From assembly GCF_000426725.1 (NCBI RefSeq), contig NZ_AUFX01000006.1, positions 495,259-559,258 on the forward strand: a DNA stretch of 64,000 nt, written 5' to 3'. Origin of the DNA: Sporocytophaga myxococcoides DSM 11118. Lineage in GTDB: Bacteria > Bacteroidota > Bacteroidia > Cytophagales > Cytophagaceae. Below are positions 9,805-19,580 of this stretch, piece after piece. Numbering within the stretch: the stretch's first letter is position 1; every line of letters starts with the position of its first letter. The position numbers and the translations under genes were made by a program. Under the pieces are notes generated by a model, which did no database searches, was not told the DNA's origin, and saw nothing but the letters and a program-made list of their open reading frames with translations.

Positions 9805-10475
9805 TGCTTGTTAAAACTGAGGCAATAGTATTAAATTTCATTAAGTATAAGGAAAGTTCTATCATAGCTAAGATTTATACTAGTGAGCTTGGCATTCAAA
9901 GCTATATAGTAAATGGGGTTAGAAGCAAAAACAAAAGTAAGATTGCACTTTTCCAACCTCTCACAATCCTTGATTTAATTGTTTACAAAAAACTCAATGC
10001 AAACCTGAACAGAATTTCAGAGATACACTGCAGTCAACCATATAAAAGTCTTCCATATGACCTTAAGAAGACAACGATTGCATTAATGATTGCTGAAGTT
10101 TTAATAAAAACATTGAAGGAAGAAGAGGCGAACAAGGACTTATTCTTCTTTTTACATAAAAGCTTAATAATTCTTGATTCTTTAGAATCTGACTACGAAA
10201 ATTTTCATATCCATTTCTTGTTTCAGCTTTCTTCCTTTCATGGTATTTTCCCTTCATCCGCAAAAGATATCATTACTTCAACTGCCATTATTCTTACAAA
10301 GGAAGAAGAAGCTAAGATCAATCTTTTTATTGGATCAGATTTTTTTGAGCCAGTAAAAATATCCAATGCAGTCCGTCAAAGGCTTCTCGAAATCCTCCTT
10401 CTGTTTTTTAATAAACACATTGAAAATTTTGGCGAATTAAAATCAGTTAAGATTTTAAGAGAAGTCCTTCACTAA
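9804..10475 (+). CDS. recO: RecO, recombination mediator
   Basis: RecO loads RecA onto SSB-coated DNA with RecR in the RecFOR pathway. The N-terminal OB fold is clear: TEAIVLNFIKYKESSIIAKIYT at the start, then SYIVNGVRSKNKSKIALFQPL, as in family members. The rest is the helical domain. In Bacteroidota the zinc-finger cysteines are usually absent, and here too no CxxC cluster is visible. The length of 223 aa is slightly short but usual for the phylum. The ATG overlaps the porZ stop (TAATG), so translation is probably coupled. A hairpin with a T-rich tail follows the stop. Confidence 0.93.
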   Translation: MLVKTEAIVLNFIKYKESSIIAKIYTSELGIQSYIVNGVRSKNKSKIALFQPLTILDLIVYKKLNANLNRISEIHCSQPYKSLPYDLKKTTIALMIAEVLIKTLKEEEANKDLFFFLHKSLIILDSLESDYENFHIHFLFQLSSFHGIFPSSAKDIITSTAIILTKEEEAKINLFIGSDFFEPVKISNAVRQRLLEILLLFFNKHIENFGELKSVKILREVLH

Positions 10476-10481
10476 CAATGA

Positions 10482-10510
10482 AGGCGCTTTATGAGCGCCT
10501 CCTTTTATTT
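10482..10510 (+). terminator. Intrinsic terminator after recO
   Basis: AGGCGCT at 10482-10488 pairs with AGCGCCT at 10494-10500 around a 5-base loop, followed by CCTTTTATTT. It lies just after the recO stop and before the convergent lipoprotein gene; the tail on the other strand is poorer in T. Confidence 0.75.
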
Positions 10511-10518
10511 CAATACTA

Positions 10519-11379
10519 TTAACTCGCAGCTTGCTTTAATGTAATTGTTCTTTCTACCGGATTAAATGGTGCCTTAACTGGCTTATTCTCTTTATCTATC
10601 AGTTCAAGTTTTATTTTCGTCTCTCCCATTGGCAAACCTTCAATTAAATAAGGCTTCCACTGAGTAATTGTGAATTCATTTCCGTTTATCGTAGCCTTTA
10701 CTTTATTCCCATTTTCAGCCAGCTCTGTATTTACAAGATAAAAGTCCAACAGTATATTTTTTGTATCATTACCAACATACTCTCCCTTAGGTCTGCTATA
10801 GAATAACATAGGTTGAGTTAAATCTATATTTTTATTGGCAGCCTTACCAACTACAAACTGACGTAAATCATATGCTTGACTGTGTTTTAAACTTTCATGA
10901 TAAGAACGTGAAAGGAAGGATAAGGCAACATAATGACCTTCTTTTAGTTCCTCTTCGAATTTTGGCTCATATTTAGCAATATAGGGCTCGTTATTTAAAA
11001 TCAGGTGAATATGTTGACCATCTTTGGAATTGGCACATTTATCCTGACAAAAGCCTGATGTCTGGCCTTTTAGCTCATAATTTTTAATCTCGTAATTAAA
11101 CTCCACCTTGCCGGGTTTTAATTTTCCATTTTCTTCTGGTTTATTCAACTCCAGAATAGCATCTGGAAAATCCGGAGATTGAACCAATGGTCTTAATGTA
11201 AGACCTCCGCTTTTCAACAGACCTACTGTATCCTCTTTAACTTCTTCCTTAACTACCGAAGTGTTATCTGTAGCTATTGTATCTACATTTTCTGCTTCGT
11301 TCGATTTTTCATTTTTGGAATCGCAAGAGACTAAAAATAGACAGATCAGAGCTGCCAAACTAAAATTAAACTTTATCAT
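10519..11379 (-). CDS. Putative lipoprotein of unknown function
   Basis: The N-terminus has a lipobox (FLVSC, Cys at about residue 19) after a hydrophobic stretch, so the protein is probably exported and lipidated. An acidic Ser/Asn/Glu-rich spacer follows the Cys, including SNEAENVDT. The folded part (about residues 60-286) is beta-rich with one pair of cysteines in SGFCQDKCANS next to GQHIHLILNN, and ends in an Ig-like segment (MGETKIKLELIDKENKPV). The His-containing GQHIHL motif recalls DUF4399-like proteins, but I cannot assign a function. It is a single gene convergent with recO, transcribed away from the chromate-type transporter gene. Confidence 0.8.
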   Translation of the reverse strand: MIKFNFSLAALICLFLVSCDSKNEKSNEAENVDTIATDNTSVVKEEVKEDTVGLLKSGGLTLRPLVQSPDFPDAILELNKPEENGKLKPGKVEFNYEIKNYELKGQTSGFCQDKCANSKDGQHIHLILNNEPYIAKYEPKFEEELKEGHYVALSFLSRSYHESLKHSQAYDLRQFVVGKAANKNIDLTQPMLFYSRPKGEYVGNDTKNILLDFYLVNTELAENGNKVKATINGNEFTITQWKPYLIEGLPMGETKIKLELIDKENKPVKAPFNPVERTITLKQAAS

Positions 11380-11468
11380 ATGAGAATAGTTTGATTTGTT
11401 AGTGAGATTAAAATTTCTCCGAAATAACTATATTTAAGTTTAAAAGTTAAAAAATCCCTTCGACTCCA

Positions 11469-12695
11469 TTGCTTCCTGAGGTTCCGTTACATAAAACAGA
11501 AAGTACCATCTCAATTAAAAAAGTAAGGCATCTTATTTTTTTAAAAGATGTTTTTCTCCTTTCCCTATCTGCTTTTGGAGGACCTCAAGCTCATCTAGCC
11601 TTATTTTTTAATATTTTGGTAAAAAAAAGAGGCTATATAACGGAAGCAGAATTAATAGAATTGAATTCTTTCTGTCAGATATTACCCGGACCTGCCTCAA
11701 CACAAACGTTAACAGCTGTCGGATTTAAAATTGGTGGTCCTCGGCTTGCCTTTCTTACCTTACTTTGCTGGATTTTACCAACTGTGTCAATTATGACAAT
11801 AGCTGCAATTGCAATTTCTTATCTGCAGCACGAAAGCATTCCATTGTATTTTACAAGATATATTCAACCTATGGCTGTTGGCTTTGTGGCATCTGCAGCT
11901 TATAAAATCAGTAGCGGAACAGTAAAAACTAAGACAAGTATAGTGCTCTTCATAATATCTGCTGTCATTTGTTATTTCATTCAGACACCTGCGATATTTC
12001 CTATCTGCCTAATTTTAGGGGGCTTTACCACCTCATTTCGTTTTAAAAAACAGCCTATTGAGGAAAGCGCAAGTCTGAAAAAAATAGAATGGTCCAACTT
12101 TTTTCTATTTACTGGAATATTTATCGGAGCAGCCTTGCTAGGGAAAATGACAAATGCACTACCAATCAGACTTTTTGAGAATTTTTTCAGAAACGGAAGT
12201 CTAATTTTTGGTGGAGGCCAGGCTTTAAGTGCTATGCTGTATAAGGAATTTGTTGTTTTTGATCAGAAACAATATCTGACTCATGAAGAATTTCTTTCCG
12301 GCTTCGCTCTTCTACAAATCTTGCCCGGACCTTTGTTTGCATTCAGTTCATTTGTTGGGGCATTATCTATGCGGGAGTTTGGTCTTTGGGGAGAAATATT
12401 AGGAGGAGTTGTGGCCGCTGCCGGCATTTTTCTTCCAGGTACTATTATGATTTTCTTTATAATACGTTTTTGGGACAGGTTAAAAAAATATAGGGCAGTA
12501 AGAGCTTCCCTTGAAGGGATAAATGCGGTCAGTGCTGGTATTGTTACTGCAACTGCTATAATTCTTTTTCAGCCATTGCAAGGCAACATTGTAAGTTATT
12601 TTATTATGGGAGGAACCTTTTGCTTACTTCAGTTCACAAAAGTTCCTCCTCCTATTATTATAATTTGTGGACTTTTATCAGGCTTTATTTTTTAA
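11469..12695 (+). CDS. chrA: ChrA-family chromate-type anion transporter
   Basis: Inner-membrane protein of the CHR superfamily, which exports chromate in some bacteria; other substrates are possible. Two homologous halves are visible: the first carries [14 protein letters not shown] and [11 protein letters not shown], the second [15 protein letters not shown] and [14 protein letters not shown], each with a PGP motif. The 408 residues contain about ten to twelve hydrophobic helices. The start is uncertain: there is no ATG before the first domain, only a TTG at 11469 with a stop 18 bases upstream, so TTG or a nearby ATT/ATC is used. Its end overlaps rfbA tail-to-tail by 18 bases. Without a chrB-like regulator nearby, a role in resistance is only inferred. 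Confidence 0.88.
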   Translation: MLPEVPLHKTESTISIKKVRHLIFLKDVFLLSLSAFGGPQAHLALFFNILVKKRGYITEAELIELNSFCQILPGPASTQTLTAVGFKIGGPRLAFLTLLCWILPTVSIMTIAAIAISYLQHESIPLYFTRYIQPMAVGFVASAAYKISSGTVKTKTSIVLFIISAVICYFIQTPAIFPICLILGGFTTSFRFKKQPIEESASLKKIEWSNFFLFTGIFIGAALLGKMTNALPIRLFENFFRNGSLIFGGGQALSAMLYKEFVVFDQKQYLTHEEFLSGFALLQILPGPLFAFSSFVGALSMREFGLWGEILGGVVAAAGIFLPGTIMIFFIIRFWDRLKKYRAVRASLEGINAVSAGIVTATAIILFQPLQGNIVSYFIMGGTFCLLQFTKVPPPIIIICGLLSGFIF

Positions 12696-13547
12696 GAGGT
12701 CTAAAAGATAAGTCCCGTAACCGCTCTTCAACAAAGGTTTCGCAAGTTTTTCTAAACCTTCATCATTTATAAACTTCATGCGGTATGCAACTTCTTCAAT
12801 ACAGCCAATTTTCAAGCCCTGTCTCTCTTCGATAACCTGCACAAAATTGCCAGCTGCCATTAAGGAAGGGAAGGTCCCTGTATCAAGCCATGCCGTTCCT
12901 CTGTCAAGAATTCCGACTTTTAACTTACCCATCTCAAGATAAGCTTTATTAACATCTGTGATTTCATATTCGCCTCTTGGACTGGGCTCAAGGCATTTTG
13001 CAATTTCTACTACCTGATTGTCATAAAAATATAATCCGGGAACTGCGAAATTTGATTTAGGTTTTGCCGGTTTCTCTTCAATAGATAATACTTTATTGTC
13101 TTTGTCGAATTCAACAACACCATATCGCTCAGGATCCTGGACATGGTAAGCAAATACCACTCCCCCATCAGGGTCATTATTTTTGAACAATAAATTACTC
13201 AACCCAGAACCATAAAAGATATTATCTCCTAATATGAGCGCTACTTTATCATTTCCAATGAAAGATTCTCCTATCACAAAAGCCTGAGCAAGACCGTTGG
13301 GGGTTTCCTGAACAGCATAACTAAAAGAACAACCAAGATTTTTACCATCGCCCAAAAGTTTCTGGAAGTTCGGCATATCATGAGGTGTTGAAATGATAAG
13401 AATATCCTTAATTCCAGCCAGCATTAGAATTGAAAGAGGATAATATATCATTGGTTTATCATAAACCGGCATAAGCTGCTTGCTTACAGCAAGCGTCAAT
13501 GGATGTAATCGTGTACCAGACCCTCCGGCAAGAATTATACCTTTCAT
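12678..13547 (-). CDS. rfbA: Glucose-1-phosphate thymidylyltransferase
   Basis: RmlA/RfbA joins glucose-1-phosphate and dTTP to give dTDP-glucose, the first step to dTDP-deoxysugars. The nucleotide-binding N-terminus is textbook ([15 protein letters not shown] followed by [17 protein letters not shown]), the metal-site [10 protein letters not shown] lies near residue 110, and EYEITDVN and [10 protein letters not shown] are present. At 289 aa the length is right. It is the last gene of a minus-strand block and follows the epimerase gene by 4 bases. Its partner rfbB is two genes upstream; rfbC and rfbD are not in the window. Confidence 0.97.
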   Translation of the reverse strand: MKGIILAGGSGTRLHPLTLAVSKQLMPVYDKPMIYYPLSILMLAGIKDILIISTPHDMPNFQKLLGDGKNLGCSFSYAVQETPNGLAQAFVIGESFIGNDKVALILGDNIFYGSGLSNLLFKNNDPDGGVVFAYHVQDPERYGVVEFDKDNKVLSIEEKPAKPKSNFAVPGLYFYDNQVVEIAKCLEPSPRGEYEITDVNKAYLEMGKLKVGILDRGTAWLDTGTFPSLMAAGNFVQVIEERQGLKIGCIEEVAYRMKFINDEGLEKLAKPLLKSGYGTYLLDLLKNKA

Positions 13548-13551
13548 TTTT

Positions 13552-14556
13552 TTATTTTTTTATTGATTCAAGATTAAACTTATACCAGTTATATGTAATC
13601 TCCAGCCCTTGAGAAACTTTAATTGCAGGTTCATACCCAAGCAATGATTTTGCCTTGCTAATATTTGCCAGACTATCCTGAATATCACCAACACGTTTGG
13701 GATGAATCTCAGGCTGAATTTCGTTATTACCAGAAATCTCCTGCAACTTTTTAAAGACCCCAACTAAAGATATAGTATCTCCAAAAGCTGCATTATAAAT
13801 AGTGTTCAATGCCTCAGGATTATCTGTAAATGCTGCTTTAATGTTAGCCTGCACGGCATTTTCTACAAAAGTAAAATCCCTGCTTTGACTCCCATCTCCA
13901 TGAAAAATAACTTTACCACCTGTAAGAAATGCTTCTATAAATCTTGGTATAACAGCGGCATAAGCACCTTGCACATTTTGCCTTGGACCAAATACATTAA
14001 AATACCTCAGCCCAATCAAGTTTACTCCGTAAATTTTAGAGAAAACATCGGCATACATTTCATTTATTTTCTTTGTAACAGAATAAGGAGACAACGCATT
14101 TCCTACTTTATCTTCCTGCTTTGGGAGTTCTTGATTATCGCCATAGACTGAAGAAGAAGAGGCAAAGACCATCCTTCTAACAGATTGATCTTTGACCGCG
14201 ACAAGCATATTTAAGAATCCGTTGACATTAACTTCATTAGAAGTTATCGGATCATTGATACTTCTCGGGACAGAGCCTAAAGCAGCCTGATGAAAAACGA
14301 TATCAACCCCCTCACAAGCCCTTTGGCAAGTTTCAGAATTTCTAATATCCCCTTCTATAAATTCAAATGAAGGATTATCTTCAAATGCAGAAATATTATG
14401 ATAAAACCCAGTAGATAAGTTATCCAGAACCTTTACTTTTCCTGCATTATATTTAAGCAGATATTCTACCAGATTAGATCCTATAAATCCGGCTCCTCCT
14501 GTTACCAGGAAACAGTAGTTACTTAAATTTTCTTTATGAAAGGGAGTTTGAAACAT
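13552..14556 (-). CDS. UDP-N-acetylhexosamine C4-epimerase, TviC/WbpP-like
   Basis: Extended short-chain dehydrogenase that inverts C4 of a UDP-N-acetylhexosamine or its uronic acid. The NAD site is [10 protein letters not shown] (about residues 20-29), the catalytic motif is SSSSVYG with YSVTK, and the segment [17 protein letters not shown] is characteristic of the WbpP/TviC/Gne group rather than GalE. The 334-aa length fits. It overlaps nothing but is 2 bases from rfbB. Together with the TviB-like dehydrogenase in the same block it suggests production of UDP-GalNAcA, as in Vi-antigen synthesis; the exact substrate is inferred. Confidence 0.88.
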   Translation of the reverse strand: MFQTPFHKENLSNYCFLVTGGAGFIGSNLVEYLLKYNAGKVKVLDNLSTGFYHNISAFEDNPSFEFIEGDIRNSETCQRACEGVDIVFHQAALGSVPRSINDPITSNEVNVNGFLNMLVAVKDQSVRRMVFASSSSVYGDNQELPKQEDKVGNALSPYSVTKKINEMYADVFSKIYGVNLIGLRYFNVFGPRQNVQGAYAAVIPRFIEAFLTGGKVIFHGDGSQSRDFTFVENAVQANIKAAFTDNPEALNTIYNAAFGDTISLVGVFKKLQEISGNNEIQPEIHPKRVGDIQDSLANISKAKSLLGYEPAIKVSQGLEITYNWYKFNLESIKK

Positions 14557-14558
14557 CC

Positions 14559-15626
14559 TTAAAATTTTGAACTATATTGTAGTTGATAATAATTCTGATA
14601 GGCTCCGGAAGTTACATTTTCAAGCCACTCCTTATTATTCAGGTACCAGTCAACTGTAATATTAAGGCCTTCTTCAAACTGAAGTGAAGGCTCCCACCCA
14701 AGCTCTTGCTTTATTTTAGTAGCATCAATTGCATATCTTAGATCATGACCTGCCCTGTCTTTAACATAAGTTATGAGTGTTTCTGATTCACCTACAGGTC
14801 TTCCAAGTTTTTGGTCCATTACTTTGCATACTAACTTAACAATGTCAATATTCTTCCATTCATTGTTCCCGCCAATATTATATGTTTCACCGATCTTGCC
14901 TTTGTGAAAGATTACATCAATAGCTCTTGCATGATCTACAACATATAGCCAATCCCTGATATTCTCTCCCTTACCATAAACAGGTAATGGCTTTTTGTTG
15001 ATGATATTATTAATCATCAAAGGCAGAAGTTTTTCAGGAAATTGATTTTGGCCATAGTTATTACTGCAATTGCTTACTAATACAGGAATTTTATAGGTAT
15101 TATGATAAGCTCTTACGAAATGATCAGAACCTGCTTTTGATGCAGAATATGGAGATTGAGGATCGTATGATGTTGTCTCTGTAAAGAATCCTCCATCATG
15201 AAGAGAACCATAGACCTCATCTGTGGAAACGTGGTAAAATATCTTACCATCATAGTTATCTTTCCAGATGCTTTTGGCTGCATTTAAAAGATTAACTGTC
15301 CCAACAATATTTGTAAAAATAAATTCCATTGGATTTTCGATGGATCTGTCCACATGACTTTCTGCAGCCAAATGTATTACTCCATCAAACTTGTGTTCAT
15401 TAAAAAGGGCTGATATAAATCCCGTATCTACGATATCGCCTTTCACAAATTTATAGTTTGGTGCATTTTCTACATCTGTAAGGTTCGCCAGATTTCCTGC
15501 GTAAGTAAGCTTATCAAGATTATAAATCAAATAATCAGAATATTTATTTACAAATAGCCTTACTACATGAGATCCAATAAATCCGGCTCCTCCTGTTATC
15601 AATATCTTTTTACTAAAGGTTTTCAT
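14559..15626 (-). CDS. rfbB: dTDP-glucose 4,6-dehydratase
   Basis: RmlB/RfbB converts dTDP-glucose to dTDP-4-keto-6-deoxyglucose using bound NAD. Visible motifs are [11 protein letters not shown] near the N-terminus, LAAESHVDRSIENP, the catalytic YSASK with preceding STDEVYG (Thr-Asp-Glu being the dehydratase triad), and RAYHNTYKIPVLVSNCSNNYGQ, which is written here in part only. The length of 355 aa is standard. It lies between the TviB-like dehydrogenase (9 bases upstream) and the epimerase (2 bases downstream), clearly one transcript. The sugar finally made from the 4-keto intermediate is unknown since no later rml/qui/fdt-type gene is present here. Confidence 0.96.
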   Translation of the reverse strand: MKTFSKKILITGGAGFIGSHVVRLFVNKYSDYLIYNLDKLTYAGNLANLTDVENAPNYKFVKGDIVDTGFISALFNEHKFDGVIHLAAESHVDRSIENPMEFIFTNIVGTVNLLNAAKSIWKDNYDGKIFYHVSTDEVYGSLHDGGFFTETTSYDPQSPYSASKAGSDHFVRAYHNTYKIPVLVSNCSNNYGQNQFPEKLLPLMINNIINKKPLPVYGKGENIRDWLYVVDHARAIDVIFHKGKIGETYNIGGNNEWKNIDIVKLVCKVMDQKLGRPVGESETLITYVKDRAGHDLRYAIDATKIKQELGWEPSLQFEEGLNITVDWYLNNKEWLENVTSGAYQNYYQLQYSSKF

Positions 15627-15635
15627 AGATGTTCT

Positions 15636-16937
15636 TTATAAGCTCCAATATGTCAAATTTTTAAATTGATTCCGATACATCCCTTTTAAGTCAATAAAAA
15701 CTGAATTCTGATCCATTAATTTACTAAAGTAGGATGGGTCGAGAGATGTATATTCCTTGTGAGGCACGGCCATAATTATGGCATCATATGGCCCCACAGT
15801 CTTTTGATTTATGTTAATTCCGTACTCATGCTCAAAATCTTCAGAAGATGCATGAGGATCTATAATATCTACTGTCAGTGAAAATGACCTTAACTCTTTG
15901 ATCACATCCACAACTTTTGAGTTCCTTATATCTTCAACGTTTTCTTTAAATGTAGCCCCCATTATCAGGACTTTACTCTGATTAATATTTTTATTTTTTT
16001 TAATCAGCAGCTGAATAGTTTTCTTAGCTATATAAGCCCCCATATTATCATTTATTGATCGACCACTCAGAATCACATTCGGATTATACCCCAATGATTT
16101 AGCTTTGTGAGTTAGATAATACGGGTCTACACCTATACAATGGCCTCCCACAAGTCCAGGAGTAAATTTCAAAAAATTCCATTTAGTCGCAGCAGCTTCC
16201 AGTACTTCATAAGTGTTGATTCCGAGCTTATCACAAATAATTGAAAGCTCATTCATCAATGCAATATTCAGATCTCGCTGGGTATTTTCAATAATTTTAG
16301 CTGACTCTGCAACTTTAATTGAAGAGGCTTTATGAATTCCTGCCTCTACAACGAGTGCATAAATTTTTGCAATTTCATCCATTGCTTGATCATCAGATCC
16401 TGCAACAACTTTAATAATTTTTGAGAGCGTATGTTCTTTGTCTCCCGGGTTTATTCTTTCAGGGGAATACCCTACTTTAAAATCTTCATTAAATTTTAAG
16501 CCGGAAATCCTTTCTAGGATAGGAATACAATCCTCTTCAGTACAACCTGGGTAAACAGTAGATTCAAACACAACATAGTCGCCTTTTTTCAACACCTTCC
16601 CTACAGTATTACAAGCTGCTATGAGTGGTTTAAGATCAGGATGATTGAATGTATCTATCGGAGTAGGAACTGCTACAATAAAAAAACTCACATCTTTAAG
16701 ATCCTCAACAGAATGAGTAAAAATGATACTTTTTCCCAAAAAATCTTCTTTATCCAATTCGCCGCTTGGATCTATACATCGACGCATCAGCTCAACACGC
16801 TCTTTGTTTATATCAAATCCGACAACATCAGTTTTTTTGGCGAATTCCAGAGCAATTGGCAGCCCAACATATCCCAACCCAACCACACATAAACTCTTTC
16901 TCCTGGCTACAATATCATCATATATATTAAAGTCCAT
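15636..16937 (-). CDS. UDP-N-acetylhexosamine 6-dehydrogenase, TviB/WbpO-like
   Basis: Nucleotide-sugar dehydrogenase that oxidises C6 of a UDP-N-acetylhexosamine to the uronic acid in two NAD-dependent steps. The Rossmann motif is VVGLGYVGLPIALEF, followed by FDINKERVE; the active-site Cys is in GGHCIGVDPYYLTHKA, the form typical of the TviB/WbpA/WecC group rather than UDP-glucose dehydrogenase (compare SCFPKD in the ugd product of this window). ATFKENVEDIRNSKV marks the C-terminal UDP-binding domain. At 433 aa it is of normal size. It is the first gene of the four-gene block, starting just past a hairpin that separates it from uxs. Confidence 0.92.
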   Translation of the reverse strand: MDFNIYDDIVARRKSLCVVGLGYVGLPIALEFAKKTDVVGFDINKERVELMRRCIDPSGELDKEDFLGKSIIFTHSVEDLKDVSFFIVAVPTPIDTFNHPDLKPLIAACNTVGKVLKKGDYVVFESTVYPGCTEEDCIPILERISGLKFNEDFKVGYSPERINPGDKEHTLSKIIKVVAGSDDQAMDEIAKIYALVVEAGIHKASSIKVAESAKIIENTQRDLNIALMNELSIICDKLGINTYEVLEAAATKWNFLKFTPGLVGGHCIGVDPYYLTHKAKSLGYNPNVILSGRSINDNMGAYIAKKTIQLLIKKNKNINQSKVLIMGATFKENVEDIRNSKVVDVIKELRSFSLTVDIIDPHASSEDFEHEYGININQKTVGPYDAIIMAVPHKEYTSLDPSYFSKLMDQNSVFIDLKGMYRNQFKNLTYWSL

Positions 16938-16949
16938 CCTTTAAATTAG

Positions 16950-16978
16950 CCTGCCAGCAAAAGCTGGCAGGACTTTTT
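16950..16978. terminator. Strong hairpin between uxs and the tviB-like gene
   Basis: CCTGCCAGC (16950-16958) and GCTGGCAGG (16963-16971) form a perfect 9-bp, GC-rich stem with an AAAA loop. The plus-strand tail is ACTTTTTAA; the minus-strand tail, which follows the uxs transcript, is only CTAATTT. It may end or attenuate the ugd-uxs transcript, or stabilise its 3' end. Confidence 0.6.
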
Positions 16979-17006
16979 AATTATAAATGATATTTCTCTC
17001 AAAAGA

Positions 17007-18008
17007 TTACTTCGAATAACTAGAAAATTCTTTAGGTTCTGTTTTCAACTCTTCTGAAGGTAAATTTTTGAAGTAATCATAAGTTACTTTTAGTCCTTCT
17101 GATCTGGAAACTTTTGGCTCCCATCCAAGAATTTCTTTTGCTCTCGTAATATCCGGCCTTCTTTGTTTAGGATCATCTGTTGGTAGAGGCTTATAGATTA
17201 TTTTCTGAGAAGTACCTGTAAGTTTAATAATTTCCTCAGCAAATTCTTTAATAGTAATTTCATCAGGATTACCAACATTTACCGGATATACATAGTCACT
17301 CAACAATAACCTGTAAATACCTTCAACAAGGTCATCAACATAGCAGAATGATCTGGTTTGAGATCCATCACCGAATACAGTAAGATCTTCTCCTCTGATA
17401 GCCTGACCAACGAATGCAGGAAGTGCTCTTCCATCATTTAATCGCATTCTAGGACCATAAGTGTTAAAAATTCTAACGATTCTGGTTTCAAGTCCATGAA
17501 AAGTATGATAAGCCATAGTAATAGCTTCCTGAAACCTTTTGGCCTCATCGTAAACTCCTCTAGGACCTATAGGGTTAACATTTCCCCAATAATCCTCATT
17601 CTGAGGATGAACATGGGGGTCTCCATAAATTTCGGAAGTAGAAGCCACAAGGATTCTTGCCTTTTTAGCCCTTGCTAAACCTAAAAGATTGTGCGTTCCT
17701 AATGAACCTACTTTTAATGTCTGAATAGGAATTTTCAGATAATCTATTGGGCTGGCCGGAGAGGCAAAATGAAGAATATAGTCCAGGTTGCCAGGGACAT
17801 GCACAAATTTCGAAACGTCACAATTATAAAATTCAAATTGTGGCAAATGAAACAAGTGTTCAATATTTCTTAAATTTCCCGTAATCAGGTTGTCCATTGC
17901 TATTACATGGTAACCTTCTGCGATAAATCTATCACACAGGTGAGACCCTAAAAAGCCGGCACCTCCGGTAACTAAAACTCTTTTATTTGTTGTGGCTTTA
18001 TTATACAT
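17007..18008 (-). CDS. UDP-glucuronate decarboxylase (UDP-xylose synthase)
   Basis: Extended SDR enzyme that turns UDP-glucuronate into UDP-xylose. It has [15 protein letters not shown] at the NAD site, [27 protein letters not shown] (strongly typical of UXS), STSEIYGDP and the catalytic YDEAKR. The 333-aa length matches bacterial UXS. It lies 14 bases after ugd, whose product is its substrate, so the two genes form a metabolic pair. The C-terminal [17 protein letters not shown] tail is not conserved. The alternative product UDP-4-keto-arabinose needs an ArnA-like fusion, which is absent. Confidence 0.93.
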   Translation of the reverse strand: MYNKATTNKRVLVTGGAGFLGSHLCDRFIAEGYHVIAMDNLITGNLRNIEHLFHLPQFEFYNCDVSKFVHVPGNLDYILHFASPASPIDYLKIPIQTLKVGSLGTHNLLGLARAKKARILVASTSEIYGDPHVHPQNEDYWGNVNPIGPRGVYDEAKRFQEAITMAYHTFHGLETRIVRIFNTYGPRMRLNDGRALPAFVGQAIRGEDLTVFGDGSQTRSFCYVDDLVEGIYRLLLSDYVYPVNVGNPDEITIKEFAEEIIKLTGTSQKIIYKPLPTDDPKQRRPDITRAKEILGWEPKVSRSEGLKVTYDYFKNLPSEELKTEPKEFSSYSK

Positions 18009-18022
18009 TTCTAAGTAACCTC

Positions 18023-19390
18023 TTAGTTTTCAATAATTTTATCTTTGCTAATGGTAATTTTTTCTCCTGTTTTGGAATCTCTTGTTACTTTTTCTCTTCC
18101 AATAGATTCATAATGGAAACCTAATTCCTTCATTTGTTCAGTTTTGAATACATTTCTTCCATCGAAAATCACTTTTGCATTCATTCTCTGGATCATTTTA
18201 GGGAAATCAGGAGTACGGAATGCAGGCCATTCTGTAACAATTACTAATGCATCAGCTTTAAGTAAAGCGTCATACTGATTGTCAACAAAGGTAATTCTGT
18301 CGCCCAAGATTTTTTTCACATTATCCATAGCTTCCGGATCAAAGGCTGCTATTTCTGCACCTTCTGCTAATAGAGCATTGATAATATATAAAGCTGGCGC
18401 TTCTCTGATATCATCAGTATTTGGTTTAAATGCTAATCCCCAAATTGCTATTCTTTTTCCCATAAGATTACCCTTGAAGAAGTTCTTAATCTTCGGAATC
18501 ATAATGGTTTTCTGAATTTCGTTGATATCTTCAACTGCGTTCAGAATTTTAAAATCATAGTTATTGTCTTTTGCAGTTTTAACAAGAGCTTTTACGTCTT
18601 TAGGAAAACAGCTTCCTCCATATCCAACACCTGCAAAAAGGAATCTGTTACCAATTCTTTTATCAGTACCAATACCCATTCTAACCATATCTACATTCGC
18701 TCCTACTTTTTCACATAGGTTTGCTATTTCATTCATAAATGAAATTTTCATGGCAAGAAAGGCATTTGCAGCATATTTTGTAAGCTCAGCAGACTCTTCA
18801 TCCATCATGTGAATAGGATTTCCCTGCATTACGAATGGAGCGTACAGTTTTTCCATCAGTTTTTTCGCTCTTTCAGAAGATGTACCAATTACCACGCGGT
18901 CTGGTTTCATAAAATCCTCAATAGCGACGCCCTCTCTTAAGAATTCCGGGTTAGAAACAACATCAAACTCGCAATTGCAATTCATTGCAATTTTTTGTCT
19001 TACCTTTTTAGCAGTTCCTACTGGAACAGTACTTTTATCTATGACGACAACATAGTCTTTTATTAAAGAGCCTAGCTGCTCGGCCACCTTTAAGATAAAG
19101 CTCAAATCAGCTGCGCCATCCGCTCCTGGAGGTGTAGGCAAAGCTAAAAAGATTACCTCTGCTCCATCAATTGCATCTTCTAGTTTAGTCGTAAAAGTCA
19201 ATCTGCCCTCATTAATGTTTCTTTCAAACATAATATCAAGACCAGGCTCATAAATTGGCACAATACCCTCCTTCATTTTGCAGACCTTTTGCTCATCGAT
19301 ATCGACACAAGTCACAAAATTGCCTGTTTCAGCAAAACAGGTTCCTGTTACTAAACCTACATATCCTGTTCCTACAACTGTAATTTTCAT
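18023..19390 (-). CDS. ugd: UDP-glucose 6-dehydrogenase
   Basis: Oxidises UDP-glucose to UDP-glucuronate with two NAD. The N-terminus [20 protein letters not shown] is the standard Rossmann motif; [27 protein letters not shown] and the active-site segment [14 protein letters not shown] (catalytic Cys) follow in order, then [13 protein letters not shown] in the C-terminal UDP-binding domain. The length of 455 aa is slightly above E. coli Ugd, with a Lys-rich end. It is first in the ugd-uxs pair and so feeds glucuronate to the decarboxylase. The 190-base gap upstream to the divergent acyl-CoA dehydrogenase gene holds both promoters, but I see no exact -7 match in it. Confidence 0.97.
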   Translation of the reverse strand: MKITVVGTGYVGLVTGTCFAETGNFVTCVDIDEQKVCKMKEGIVPIYEPGLDIMFERNINEGRLTFTTKLEDAIDGAEVIFLALPTPPGADGAADLSFILKVAEQLGSLIKDYVVVIDKSTVPVGTAKKVRQKIAMNCNCEFDVVSNPEFLREGVAIEDFMKPDRVVIGTSSERAKKLMEKLYAPFVMQGNPIHMMDEESAELTKYAANAFLAMKISFMNEIANLCEKVGANVDMVRMGIGTDKRIGNRFLFAGVGYGGSCFPKDVKALVKTAKDNNYDFKILNAVEDINEIQKTIMIPKIKNFFKGNLMGKRIAIWGLAFKPNTDDIREAPALYIINALLAEGAEIAAFDPEAMDNVKKILGDRITFVDNQYDALLKADALVIVTEWPAFRTPDFPKMIQRMNAKVIFDGRNVFKTEQMKELGFHYESIGREKVTRDSKTGEKITISKDKIIEN

Positions 19391-19580
19391 GATTATAAAG
19401 TTAACGGTTTACCAAAAATTCAATATAATTCCTTTTGCTAAGATAGCATTACTTTTTTATAACTTTATCAAGAGCCACAATGTTGGAAATACTTTTTTTT
19501 CCTATTTGGACCAAAAGTTCAATTTTTTCTCAACAAATTAAAATTGTACAACGTTTATAAAAAAAAAATATTTTTAGAAT

